This document shows positions 23,228 through 36,459 of a stretch of 64,000 bases of DNA, in pieces; within the stretch, counting starts at the first letter, position 1; each line of letters begins with the position of its first letter. The translations under genes and the position numbers were made by a program. The DNA lies in assembly GCA_020912385.1 (NCBI GenBank), contig CP087211.1, positions 1,364,001-1,428,000 on the forward strand, in the 5' to 3' direction. The notes beneath the pieces are model-generated. The model saw nothing but the letters and a program-made list of their open reading frames with translations, made no database searches and was not told the origin of the DNA. Origin of the DNA: Neofusicoccum parvum (Eukaryota > Ascomycota > Dothideomycetes > Botryosphaeriales > Botryosphaeriaceae).

Positions 23228-24621
23228 CTAAGCCTCCAGTGCCTTGAGCTCGCCCTCCTTGACCTTGCCCGCACCGACGAGGCGCTGGACCTCCTCAGAG
23301 TAAACCTGCTTGATCTCACCGGCGTCCTTCTTGCCGTTGAGCTTGGCGACGAAGGCGGCAAGGTCGTCAGCATCCAGCTTGGTGATGAGAGAGTCGGTCT
23401 GGTTGAGCACCGCCTCGATCTGCGAGGCCGGAGCGTCACCACCAGCGTGGAAGTAGTTGGCGTCCTTGACAGCGTTACGGATCACACGCTTGTTCTTCTT
23501 AGCCGCATTCTTGGCCGCCTCCTTGGCCTTCTTGCCGGCCTCCCTCTCGGCCTTTGCGTTGGCCTCCTTCTCAGCCGCCTGGCGGGCCTCCTCCTCCTTC
23601 TTCTTTTGCGCCTCCTCGGCCGCACGCTTAGCCTCGGCCTCCTTCTCGAGACGCTTCTTGTTCTTCTGAGCGTACTCCTGCTGGCGGAACTTCTTGATAC
23701 GCTCGTCCGTGGCCAGGCAGTCGTCCACAAGATGCCTCAGACGAGCAGTGTCCTCGGTCTTCTTCTTCTTGCGGGCGTTGAGGTTCTTCTTCTCGATGTG
23801 GCGCTTCTGGTCACGGCTCTCGGTGTCGTCGGGAACATCCTCGTCCTGGTACTCGAAAGATCTCCAGCTGTCGAAGTTGTACCAGAAGTTGTAGAAATTC
23901 TCAACCTCCTCCTTGGAGCTCTTCTCGTCGCCAAGCTTGGGTACAGGCTGGTTCTTGGAGAAGCGGCCCTCGGACTCGAAAACCTTGCCCCACAGCTTGT
24001 AGAAGTTGCCCTTCTGGGCTTCCTTCTTGGTCGGAGGCTCGACATCCGCGGCCTCGTCGACCGAGTCGAACTGGCGGCGCTTGACGGGGTCGAGCAGAAC
24101 CTCGGTGGCCTTCTGGATGCACTTGAAGAAGTTGTCGTCCTGGGCCTTGCCGGCGGCGGCCTTCTTGTCGGGGTGGTGCTTGAGGACCTTCTTGCGGTGG
24201 GCACGCTTGATCTGCTCCTCGGTGGCCTTCCAGCGGTACTTGGTGATACCGAGCACGGCGTAGTGGTCTTGGTTCTGTGACAGAATTGTCAATGGGGGTT
24301 CGTGGGACGGAGCGTGGGTGTGCTCTTTACCTTCCAGTCCTTGGCATCACGCTGGAACATCAGCGGGTCCTCGGGCTCAGAGATCTCGCCATCGTCCTCA
24401 TCCTCGACCTTCTTGGTGGCCTTCTCGGCCTGGATGCGGTCGTCCTCGGAAAAGGTGCGCTTGTGGCGCTTTCTGCGGGCGTGGGCGAGGAAGTGAGGGC
24501 CGACAGGCTCGACGGTGCGCTGGGTAGCGGCGGACAGGGTGCCGGTGGCCTTGAAGTCCTTGTCGGCAGCCCAGCCCGAAGGCAGGACAGGCAGCGGGAG
24601 GGCGATCTGCACAGACGACAT
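23228..24621 (-). CDS. ZUO1: zuotin, ribosome-associated J-protein
   Basis: Zuo1 is the J-domain subunit of the ribosome-associated complex that activates the Ssb Hsp70 on nascent chains. Exons 24331-24621 and 23228-24274 with a 56-nt intron; 445 residues, near the yeast length of 433. Exon 1 opens MSSVQIALPLPVLPSGW and ends DPLMFQRDAKDWK. The J-domain starts right at exon 2 (QDHYAVLGITKYRWKATEE) with the invariant HPD in LKHHPDKKAAAGK. Then come the zuotin block FNFD-like NFYNFWYNFDSWRSFEY and a long Lys/Glu/Ala-rich charged region (about residues 270-370) that contacts the ribosome. A small C-terminal domain closes the protein. The C-terminus lacks the SANT repeats of the animal orthologue, as usual for fungi. 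Divergent from the GRIP golgin with 256 bp between starts. Confidence 0.96.
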
Positions 24622-24877
24622 GGTGTTGTGGAGGGAGTGGTGCTGGCAGCGGAGGAGGGCAGGCTGGAGATTTTCTGAAGGGACGCAAAAAGCAGGCCGA
24701 AGTGTCGCCGCTCGCCCCGAGCGGGCGGATCTCTCTCCCGTCAAAGCCCTGCCGACCAGCTGGCAGCTACCGCCGCGTAATTCGGTCCAAGGTCCAGCCC
24801 CAGCTCTCCAGTGTCGCCGTCGCGCTGGACAATGTACTCGCGCGCAATTCGCTTAGCCGCATAGGTCCACCGTCACG
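24622..24877. promoter_or_regulatory. divergent promoter, zuotin / GRIP golgin
   Basis: 256 bp between the two ATGs. Contains the reverse-oriented CCAAT-like sequence near 24780; otherwise no strong motif. Confidence 0.5.
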
Positions 24878-27800
24878 ATGTTTCAGGTACACTGTCTGCT
24901 CTCACATCTCCGTCCGCCATGCTGAATGGCATCCAGCGTCTCAAAGGCGCCATAGATTCGCGCATCGCCGAGGAGCAGGCCCGCCAGCGCCAGGCGGCGC
25001 AGCAGACTCAATCCCAGCATCCTGCCCGCTCGAGCTCCCTCCGTCGCACCAGCTCGAACCTGTCGCCAGCAGGCCGCCGCCCAAGGACCCCCGATGTAGG
25101 CGACAAGGCGCAAGGCAGAGGCCCCGATCCCTCCGAGTTCGACCCGGACGTCGTTGTCGGGGAGGACGAGCTCAGCCGCAGCACAACCCCACGCCCACCG
25201 AACGAGAAGGACGAGTCTGCCCAGCAGCAACCTACCGAGAATGGCGATGCCGTCAAGGGGGACAACGAGGGCGCAGAAGCGGCAAGGGATGCCAAGGTTG
25301 CTGCCTCGAATGAGCTGCCCACCGAAGTGCGCGTAAGGCTACGTAAGCTGGAAAAGCTGGAGCCCAAGTATTCTGGTATATTTCCCTACCTTGCCGCGCG
25401 GACAGGCGATCTGACCGGCCCACAGAATTACTACGCTCGTACCGCATCGCTCACGCGCGCGTGACCGCAATCGAGCCCTTTGAAGCTTCTTTGAGAGAGC
25501 ACACTCCTCTGGCCTCGATCAACGACCCAGGAGCTCTGGTGGAGTACCTGCAACAGCTTCAGCTGAAGGGAGACATGGTCATGGATGAACTCAAGCGCGT
25601 CTCGGGCGAGCGTGATACTCTCAATAAGAAGCTGGAAGAGGCAGAGAAGCGTGCCAAGGAAGCGCAGGAAGAGGCTTCGGCGTTGCGCTCGGCCAAGGAA
25701 GCTACCAGCGGATCTGCGACAGACGCCGATGCCGGAGCTACGGAAGACAAAGATCCTAAGCAGACGAACGGAGACAAAGACGCCTCAGAGGAGACGGAAG
25801 AGTTCTTTTCCTACGATAGCGAGCTCCCTCGGGTCCAGAAGGAGCTCCGAGAAAGGGAGGAGCAGGTTGCGGGGCTTGAGGAGGAAAACAAAACGCTCAA
25901 GAATGACCTGACTTCAGCCAAGGAATCTGCCGAGCAGCTGGTTCAGAACTTGGAGACTGCCACTCGGGATCTGCAAACCCTTAAGGACACCAAGGATCGC
26001 TCGGAGAAGGACGCAGCGGAGCAGGCGAAGACTCTTCAAGCAACAGCAGATGACTTGAAAGAAAAGTTGGATAAGGCACAGAAAGAGCTCGACAGTCAAG
26101 AGAAGGCTCGTGGTGAACAGGAAGGTCTCAATGCCGAGCTACGAACTAAGATCGAGGAGGCCTACAAGGAACTCGGAGAACTCCGCAAGTCCAAACCCAG
26201 CGACTCGACATCCGATGAAGCGAAGCGTCTCCAGAACCAAGTGCAGGAGCTCCAGTCTGAAATGTCCGACCTTCGTTCCACGCAGTCAAAGGCCGAACAG
26301 CGCGGTGAAACTCTGAATGGGCTAGTTCAAACACTCAAGGGCCAGTTGAAAGACGCCGAAACCGAGAAGGAGCGTCTCAAGAAGAGCGCGGAAGCCAACA
26401 CGACTAAGCCTCAACAAGAACCCCAGAGGCCCGACACAGCAGACAAGACTCAACCCACACAAGCTACCGGAGCGGCGAAAAAGAAAAACAACAAAAAGAA
26501 GAAGAAGGGTGGCAAGGGCGGTGCAGCCGGTGCGACCGGTGCGGCAACCAGCGCTACCCCGGAGAGGGCTGGTACGCCTGCACCGTCGGAGACGACTACC
26601 TTGGTCACGGAGAAGGATGGCGAGGATTGGGAAGCGCCTATGAAAGCCACCCTCGATGAGTTGCAAGGCATCCTTGATGAGAGAGACGCCGCCATTGAGC
26701 GTCTCTCTAGCAAGATAAAGGATCAGGAGGCCCTCCAAGAAGAACTCGACGACCTAAGACACGAATTGGTGGAAGTCGGTGGAGAACACGTCGCATCGAA
26801 GGACAAGATCAAGGAATTGTCAGCGGAAAAATCAGCTTTGCAAGGAAGCGTGGAGAAGCTGGAGAAGGAAATCGCGGAACTACGGACGAAACAAGCATCC
26901 AGTGCAGATTCGGAAAAGGAACGTCAGGGCTTAGCAAAGGATTTCGAGGAACTCAAAGGTAAAGCAGACTCTTTGGAGACTGACTTAACCGCCGCGCAAC
27001 AACTGGCTGCTCAGCGTTTCAAGGACCTCACGGACCTGAGAGAAGTGTTGCAAAAAGCCCAACCAGAGCTTACTTCCTTGCGCAAGGAAGTCGCCGAGTT
27101 GAAGGGTGTTAAGGATGAGGCAACGAGCAAAGCCGCTGAAGTTCGGAAGCTTGAGGCTAAGGAGCGGGATCTTCGGGCCGAAATCGCCATCTACAAGTCG
27201 CAGGTATCAGCGAAGGATGTCGAAATCAAGTCTCTCAATGACAAGTTGAAGCAAGAGACGAGCAAGAATATTGCACTCGACCAGACATGCAGCAAAGCTC
27301 AGAGGGATCTCGAGAGATCGGAGGGCGAACGATCTGAAGCGGTCGAGGCGCGCGATCGACTACAGAAGGACCTCTCTAGAACGCAGGAGGAGTTGAAGAC
27401 ATCCCGAGCAAACATCAAGAGCTTGGAGCAGCAGGTCGAGAAACTCAACCGGGACGCATCGACACTGAGGGAGGAAATCGAGCTGAAGAGCGCCCAATAT
27501 GCCAGCGCCCAAAGCTTGATGAACAGCATGCAAGATCAAACGCAAGAGATAGGCACGCAGATGAAGGAGGTGCGCGAGAAGTGTGAAAGTCTCGAGGAGG
27601 AGCTCGCGGATGCGCACAGGCTTTTGAGCGAACGCAGTCGCGAAGGTGAGACAATGAGAAGACTTCTTGCCGACGTGGAGAGTCGAGCCGAGGCGCGCGT
27701 TAAAGAGATGCGTGAGCGTATGGATCTGGCCATCGAGGAGAGAGACCGTGCCGAGGACCAAGCAAATACAATCGGGCGGCGCCGAGCAAGAGAAATCGAG

Positions 27801-28471
27801 GACCTGAAGCAAAAGGTTAGGGATGCCGAGCGGTCGTTGAGCAGAGTCCAGGAAGAAAAAGAGGAATTCTCGACAGCGGAGAAGGATATGCGCAAGCAGA
27901 AGGAGGATCTCGAGCGCAAAGCGGCCCAAGCAACCGAAGAGGTCGCGGAGGTCAGGGCGGCAATGAACCAGCTGCGCGATGCGCTGGACGAGGGTGAGAA
28001 GCAAACGCGCGAGCTTGAGAGGGAGAAGGGGGAGTTGCGCCGCTCTCTGGAGGAGACGCAGACCAAGTTGGAGAAATTGCAGAAGTCAAGCAAGGTAAGC
28101 GTAGAGTCCCGGATTTCGGGTGCAAAATTACTAACACCTGCTAGTCATTGGCTGACGAGCTCCGGGCTCTGCAATCGAAGACAAAGTCGCCTACACAGTC
28201 CGGCATAACATCATCACGATCCTCCATCGACTCAGCCCGCGGGCGGGTGGCCTCTCCTCCGCTCTCGAAGGGGAGGTCGCCGTCGATTGCCACAGAGGTT
28301 GGATCAGCGTCAGGTGCCATGGATCTTGTGTATCTCAAAAACGTACTCCTCCAGTTCCTGGAGCAGAAGGACAAGAAGCACCAGATGCAGCTCGTGCCGG
28401 TGCTTGGCATGCTGCTGCATTTCGACAAGAAGGACGAGCAGAAGTGGATGTCAGCGATCACGACAAGGTAG
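24878..28471 (+). CDS. GRIP-domain golgin, long coiled coil (Imh1-like)
   Basis: GRIP golgins tether vesicles at the trans-Golgi by binding the Arl1 GTPase. Exons 24878-24886, 24937-25375, 25426-28094 and 28145-28471; all three introns are 50 nt; 1147 residues. The first exon is just ATG TTT CAG. It yields MFQRLKGAIDSRIAEEQAR, a start that fits the family better than the unspliced ATG at 24919. Residues 150-160 carry RKLEKLEPKYSE, joined across intron 2 to LLRSYRIAHARV. Nearly all of exon 3 is heptad-rich coiled coil, broken by a Lys-rich/Gly-Ala linker (about 26460-26600). The GRIP domain is in the last exon: YLKNVLLQFLEQKDKKHQMQ, then LVPVLGMLLHFDKKDEQKW. The conserved Tyr that contacts Arl1 is present (Y of the YLKNVL stretch). 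Confidence 0.94.
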
Positions 28472-29461
28472 CTGGTGTCGCGCGCAGTTGGCACGGGATT
28501 GTTTGGCAGCAGGGCAGCTGGCGGGGTTTGACGTTTGGACCAGCGCATGGCCGGCAGCATAATGTTTCGGGGGGCGAGAGGGGGTGTAATTTGGAGCATG
28601 CCGTCCGCCTGGACGCATCCGAGGGGCGGGAGCATGTCCAGTGCCAAACGCGGACATGCGGAGACAGGACGGTGCGTCATGGGCATCTGGGACAGGGCTC
28701 GGCAGATGCGGCAGGACCTGATAGACCCAGAGCGATGTATTAGCTTAGACGCAATGGAGCGCTGCAGTACCGCGTGCTAGCCCGGGCGCGGCAGTCGGGA
28801 GAGGGCGGGCGGCAGGCGCGACCGCGCTGGCTGTGGCTCTGGCGCTGGCGGGTTTGGCTGCGCGTTGCACCCAGATCCGCTGGGCGCGCGCGCGGCGGAG
28901 TTGCGGGCGTGGCGGCGTGTAGATCTGCTCTGCAAACCTGCTCCCGCCGTCGCCAGCCTCTTCCGGCGGCCTTCTGCCCTCTTGCATCATTGCCTCCTGC
29001 CCTGCGCTCCACGCCCCCAGCCGTCCTGCGCGGGCTGCAACACCGCTCCGCCGCCAGCTCACAGGCACAGGCTCCGCGCCGCGCAGTTGTCTTCTCTTGC
29101 CGCCAGGAGCCCCTCTCCCGTGACTTGTCGCACAGCCTGCAGCGCGGCCAGTGACGCCTCGCCCCGCTGCCGCCAATCGCAGGGGCACGGCCCACCGTCT
29201 TCCCGGCCTCAGCACCACGACCGCAAGCCTGTCCTAGGGCAGCAATCCCTCTGAAAGCGCCGCCTCCACAACCACCGCGCCCGCCTCCACCAAGCCCTCC
29301 ACCCACACCACCGCGCCCTCCCCCTGCCTGCCCTGCGCGCCGCTTAGCTGCCGTTCGATGAGCCCCGGCCGCGCCGCTTCTCCGATCTCCCGATCGCCGG
29401 TCGCACCCATACCGCAAGAAACCAGTCTGACCGCACCGCGACCCAGCGCGCCCTCGCCTGT
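28472..29461. other. intergenic: golgin 3' region and SRPK promoter/leader
   Basis: About 1 kb with no supported gene. From 28930 to 29450 it is strongly C-rich on the plus strand, consistent with a long leader of the SRPK gene. Confidence 0.55.
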
Positions 29462-31532
<2,071 letters not shown>

Positions 31533-33374
31533 ACGATTACCAGGGTTCTGGGCGCGCGCGAAAGCTCCGATTAGTCTTTTTCTGTTCATTGCTTTTAACG
31601 GAAATAGACGAGCAAACTGGGTGTTCATGGTTTGGCTGATCATATGATATTTCCTCTTTCCTTTCGTCTTCATGCCACATTTTCCTTGGAAACGGTTCAT
31701 TGGATTGGTGATGGCAGTCTCTACCTCGACACTTTCCCGGGTGTCCGGCGGGGCAGCTGTAAACCGCACCCTCTCTTACGCGGGTGGACGAGCCCACGGA
31801 AGCCGAAAATGGGAAGCCGAAAATGGGAAGCCTAAGAAAAGCAACAACGGATAGCGAAATGTACCAATGACGGGATAAGCGGTGTGGATTCTGTGGCTGT
31901 GTGTAGAGAATCGGAGAAGACAGCGTTTCGATCGGGAGCGGACTGACCGTCCTTGTTTTTGGACGAAGCACGACTAGCATTTTTCCTTTCTCCGCGCGGC
32001 TGTATGTTTGCTTTTTCTCCCTGCTGGCCTGGCTCGTCGGAACGCACTTCATGAAGCATTGCCAAAACACGCACGCCAGGCATGATGTTCTCTTTTGTTG
32101 CCTTCGTTGGCTGTCCTTTCGCCACTTTTGTTGGACCCTTTCGGGCCGACGGCTGCGCTACCCGAACCACGTACATTGTCCTTCTCCTTCTACATGGCCT
32201 GCGCCTCTCTCCCGGATCTGCTTTGGTGGGCTGGGTGGGTCTCTTGTTTGCCTGTTTGTCTGCTGTTTTCGCGCCGGTGGAGGATAGCGGTCGGGGATTT
32301 TTCTTTCCCAGGGGGGGTTCGGTCTTTTCTCGTTCGGCTGGTTGCTGTTTCTGGGCGTCGCTTCCCCTTTCCTCAGTCTGACTCGACTCGCTATTCTAGA
32401 TAGTGTGCCAGTGAAGCGTTCTGTCGTGAGCTTTTGTATCTAAAACAACCCACATAAATACGCGCGCGCGGCACTCGCGGTTACGAATGCTCGAGAACGA
32501 ATTTTCTAGGGAACCGCGCACACGAGGGGGGAACCGAATGATTCCCGGTAATGGGCATAGAAGGGCTTGAGCTGTCCGCATTTTCTGTCCCCGATCCGCA
32601 GCTTCCGCGGGATTCTGGAAGGGCTGGTGATACGTGGATAAGGGTTTAGAGATGTCGTCAGCGGTCCCATGCGCGTGGAAGGTGGAAATGGACAGTTGGT
32701 TCACCACGCGCTTTTCCCACGCAGTCCCTGAACCGGTTGAACGCTTTTCGGTCCTTTTGTCTCCGCAACGATAGACCGAACTATCAGAGATCTACGCTCA
32801 TCCACGAAATTTGGAGAGCCGATGTGTGCAGCCTTGGTTATCTCTTGTGGAAAATTCACAGATGGTATGAAACCCTCAACGACTCTTTTCGTTTGTTAAT
32901 TAGCGGCACCGGCAGTGAGAAGAACCAAGTTCTGGCAGCTTTCTTTCCAGAACTAACAAGCGAGGAATCTTGCACGAGTCTTCTGGGAGGCTTGTTGAAA
33001 CGAGTCACTTGATCGAGAAAGAATTTATAACTACGAGGGATAAGCCATTACAGAATAGTGAAGTACGGGACAAGAATGAGAGATGGCTTCAGAAGACCTT
33101 TTCCTTCGCCTCATGGTGATGGAATAAGGTCAATATGCGCTCATTGCCAAAGCATGTCCTCCTCCCATGATTGCAACTCCGGCTGGGGCCGTTCAGACCG
33201 GGTCATGTGGTCGGAAGGACATGTTTAGGCCTGCCGAGGGAAATAACATCAACAAAATACCCGCAGTTGCATTGACCATATAACCAACACAGACGAAAGC
33301 CAAGAAGAGACAAATGGAAGCAGAAGAAATACAGGTGGCTCATCGAGAGGATAGGCCGACTCTTGAAAATCCCC
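31533..33374. other. intergenic: SRPK 3' region and start of the gene-poor island
   Basis: 1.8 kb. A 14-nt direct repeat (AAGCCGAAAATGGG, twice in tandem near 31800-31830) and T-rich 3' UTR-like sequence are visible. The only protein-like fragment is the possible kinase remnant at 32737-33012. Confidence 0.5.
32737..33012 (+). pseudogene. possible protein-kinase remnant
   Basis: A 91-codon open frame contains HEIWRADVCSLGYLLWKI, which resembles kinase subdomains VIII-IX (usual form: ADVWSLGCLLYEL). No glycine loop, catalytic HRD or DFG is found upstream in any frame, and the frame ends shortly afterwards at 33012. If real it is only the end of a small fungal kinase-like gene. It could also be chance resemblance in A+T-richer DNA. 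Confidence 0.25.
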
Positions 33375-34407
33375 TTAGTAGGGGACGTCGAATCCCGAAG
33401 AGGAACTTCCGTACCACGCGGGCGCGGCGTCGCCCTGCTGCGAGTGCGACGTCTGCACAGGACCACTGTAATATTTGGTCCGGAAGGTGGTTTGCGGGGT
33501 CCACTCCGACTGGAGGTATTCCGGCTGGGTATATTCCCCCTGGGGGTACTCCGGGCGGGTGTAGTCCGGCCGGGGGTACTCCAACTGAGGGTACTCCCAC
33601 TGGGTGTAGTCCGGCTGAGGAGGGTACCACGGTTCATCAAAATCCGGCTCATCCTCCTCCGGACAAGACTGGAACTGATCGTTCTGATCGAACGGTTGAG
33701 TCGGGCATTCAGGCGCATTCGCCATGCGCGCCGACCTGTCCGTCGTTGTCGGGCCGGAGCTGCGGGTCACAGCGCACTCATCAGACGACTCGTCGTTCTC
33801 GCACGGGCACAGATGGAGTGTGAGGCTCTCGGTAGGATCTTGGAGGTTATGGACCGGGGGTCCTGAGATGATGGTGTGGGTGCTATGGTCGTCCAAGGGG
33901 CAGCGGTAGATGTAGGGGCACTCCGCTCCCGACGTGCAAGGAATGTTGTTGCCAGACGGCGCCTGTACGACTATCGACTGATTCCAGAAGGGACAGCTGG
34001 CACCGGATTTCTCCTTCTGGTTCCAGCAGTTGACGTCTGTGGTTGGTGGTTAGCCGACTTGAAGGTTCGTGTCTGTTGGAAAAGCTTGGCTTACAGCTCA
34101 AGTTGTACCAGATCTGCTTGGCTGAGGGGGTCACTTCGAACTGGATGATGGATTTGCCCTCCTGTTTGATCTTGTACGACTTGCCCCCGTCATTGTCCTT
34201 CAGTTTGTACTGCTCTCCCCACAGCTGCCCTGGAGCAACGGTATGCTCCGGTCCCTCGGAGTCGCCGGCGGCGTGAAGGAAGATAGGGGCCTCGCAGTGA
34301 TTGTGAACTTGGACTTTTCCATCAGCGCCGGGGATGGTATATTCTGCGGAGACGAAGCCCGGCGCAGCCAAGGCCGCGATGCCGGTGAGGGGAGTGAAAA
34401 TCTTCAT
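33375..34407 (-). CDS. secreted cysteine-containing protein, BYS1/thaumatin-like, with repeat tail
   Basis: Exons 34095-34407 and 33375-34036 with a 58-nt intron (GTAAGC..CACAG); 324 residues. A signal peptide is clear: MKIFTPLTGIAALAAPGFVSA, cleaved before EYTIPG. The first 120 residues (VQVHNHCEAPIFLHAAGD, then LWGEQYKLKDNDGGKSYKIK and IQFEVTPSAKQIWYNLS) look like the BYS1/thaumatin-like fold of small fungal secreted proteins. A Cys-rich stretch follows (NCWNQ, SCPFW, NNIPCTSGAECPYIYRC, HLCPCEN), with Cys likely paired. The C-terminal third is Pro/Tyr/Glu-rich with about seven pentapeptide repeats of the form Q/R-x-D/E-Y-P/T. No GPI signal or membrane anchor ends the protein. Function is not known; family call is tentative. 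It lies alone in the gene-poor island. Confidence 0.72.
33512..33616. repeat. 15-nt tandem repeat, seven units, inside the secreted-protein gene
   Basis: Seven head-to-tail 15-nt units of the type GGGGGTACTCCGGCT, read on the minus strand as QPDYT, QWEYP, QLEYP, RPDYT, RPEYP, QGEYT, QPEYL. Frame is kept because the unit is a multiple of three. Confidence 0.9.
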
Positions 34408-36304
34408 GATTGAAATTCTTCACAGATAAGCAGTGAAGAAGAGCGATTATAGAAGAGATGAAGAGGAAATTCGAGGACGAAAAGAAGTCGAGAGCCTGCC
34501 TCTTATACCCGGCGTGATGAGAGGGTCTGCTCTTAGCCATAATTACGTTATTGAACGATCTGCCCAACACCTTGATTTATTACACCGATGGGCCAGGCTT
34601 GCATTTTGAAGTTTGGTCAAGGAACGCCGATAGAGTCCTACGCCAACTCCATGGTTTCTTGGTCGTTTGTTGCCCGGTGGCTCCCCCGGACGTTACTTGA
34701 GAAGAGTCAGCGACTTAATCTTCGGAAGTGCTCGGTCGGGCTTTGTGACAGCGATTGGCGAGAGAAAGTGAAGTGCGCGAACAGCTTACCGCGATACCAA
34801 CTCCTCTCCAGCGCTCTTGAAGATTGTCGCGTCCGCGCACTAGGGAGCGAGGTGCACTTGCTGGCTGGAAGTCCCAGGGACGTCAGGGACGTTGCGGCCA
34901 CCCACAGGAAGCAGCGAGTGGTTAAGGGAAGGAACTAGGGACGCGTAGTCATCCTGGTGGAGAAGTCACCAGGATACCACGGTCGCTGCAACTTCTCCAG
35001 CTTGCAGGTTCAATCCCTGACGCAGCAACTACACGCGCAGCGAACCTCCCAGCCACGGCCATATTCAACAGTTACTAGTCTCCGCATCCATCTTCTATCA
35101 GGTCGGTTACGGTCGACACCAGTCGCAGCTTCGGCGATACCTGATCCACCTGAAGAGAAGCAAGTCCTAGCAGTGCTGCAGCACCAAGTGGAGTCCCCTC
35201 TCTTAGTTCTCATGAGCCCACACCCTTTTACTAACACACGGCAACCTCCTTACACAACAAAGCCGCGGAAAAATTCTTTATTTGGAAACTACCCTGGGAT
35301 GGTCACCCAGAATTTAGCGTCTGTTGGCGAAAGGGGAAGATGCTGAGAGCGGATGACGATGTTCTCACCCGGCAAAGAAGGGTCCAACAAGACCAGATCT
35401 CCCAAGCACGGTTCTGCCATTTGAATTGTTGGGAAACGAGCTGCTCATTAGTCTTAAGTGTATGCCTACAGAAGCCGCTGGAAACAGTGACATGATTATC
35501 GCGAAGCCTGCAGAGAGGAGAGCAATGTCAAGCGTATTGCGGCTCTCCGATTTGGCTATGGTATGGTCTCCCATCACGAATATGAACGGCTCTTACCGTA
35601 GTGTATATGCGTTGGTGAATCCGCTTGGCTTGCCAAGCGCGAGCCCTGTTGGTGATGGTCTACTGTTGGATATCACGTGTTTCAAGGTCTCCTTATATCA
35701 CACCACATAGCTTAGCCACAATCACTCGTATAAGAGGCAAGCGGGTCACCCACCCTCTTCCTCTTCATGCCAATCATCAATGGATCATCGTTGTTCATCA
35801 ACATTCCAACATCTACTCAGCCAACGTAGAGAGGTGAGTCGCACTGTCGCCCAACGCACCTCTCCACTTACAAGCAGTATACAAGGAAGAGGAAACGTGG
35901 CTTAAATGACTATCATTTCGACGAAACAGACTCGATGTAGTGCGTTATGGTCTCGTTTTTCTCAGGCGCCTTGCGCAGCGGAATTCACTTCGTGGTTATA
36001 CTTCACCCCACTTTCACACAACCAATCTTCTTTGTGCATCGGAACATGTTCGTAGTAGGGTCTTACATGATATGCTAGAGCTTAAGTAAGGATGGAAGGG
36101 AAATTTGCAACATCAGCTTCACCACAAGCTGTGCTGTCTTGCTAATGTATCCTTGAATTTACATCCAGTTCCCATACTAATTAGAGCTCAATCATTCAGC
36201 TCAAATTATCTCATGTCTCGTCCCTTCCTACTATCCCCGCTCAGATTTCTCTCCCTCAATTGTTCTCCTACCATACGCACGCACATACATATACAAACCC
36301 TTAC
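34408..36304. other. gene-free stretch in the island
   Basis: 1.9 kb without a supported gene, of lower G+C. A short hairpin, ATCCTGGTG with CACCAGGAT around a 7-nt loop, lies at about 34950-34975. A tRNA-like B-box nearby was rejected. Confidence 0.5.
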
Positions 36305-36453
36305 GTACGAGGTCGGTTCGGATAGTATTGCAACACGTGGGCAGTTGAAGCATTCATCCAGACACAAATGTGTAGTGAGAGGAATGTCAATCCCGTTTGG
36401 ATGAATGCTTCAACTGCCCACGTGTTGCAATACTATCCGAACCGACCTCGTAC
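36305..36453. repeat. perfect 56-bp inverted repeat with 37-nt loop
   Basis: Left arm 36305-36360 and right arm 36398-36453 are exact reverse complements over all 56 positions; the loop is 36361-36397. The right end lies 6 nt from the stop codon (36460-36462) of the minus-strand cysteine-rich gene, so a transcript of that gene would carry the whole hairpin in its 3' UTR. Absence of any mismatch means the duplication is recent or maintained. Possible natures: miniature inverted-repeat element, small-RNA precursor, or a 3'-end signal. No target-site duplication is evident. Confidence 0.97.
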
Positions 36454-36459
36454 TTCGAA

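Noticed and set aside
34935..35005. tRNA-like A-box and B-box (TGGTGGAGAAG ... GGTTCAATCCC)
   Set aside because: No acceptor stem can be formed and the T-stem has a mismatch. Part of it is explained by a short ATCCTGGTG hairpin.
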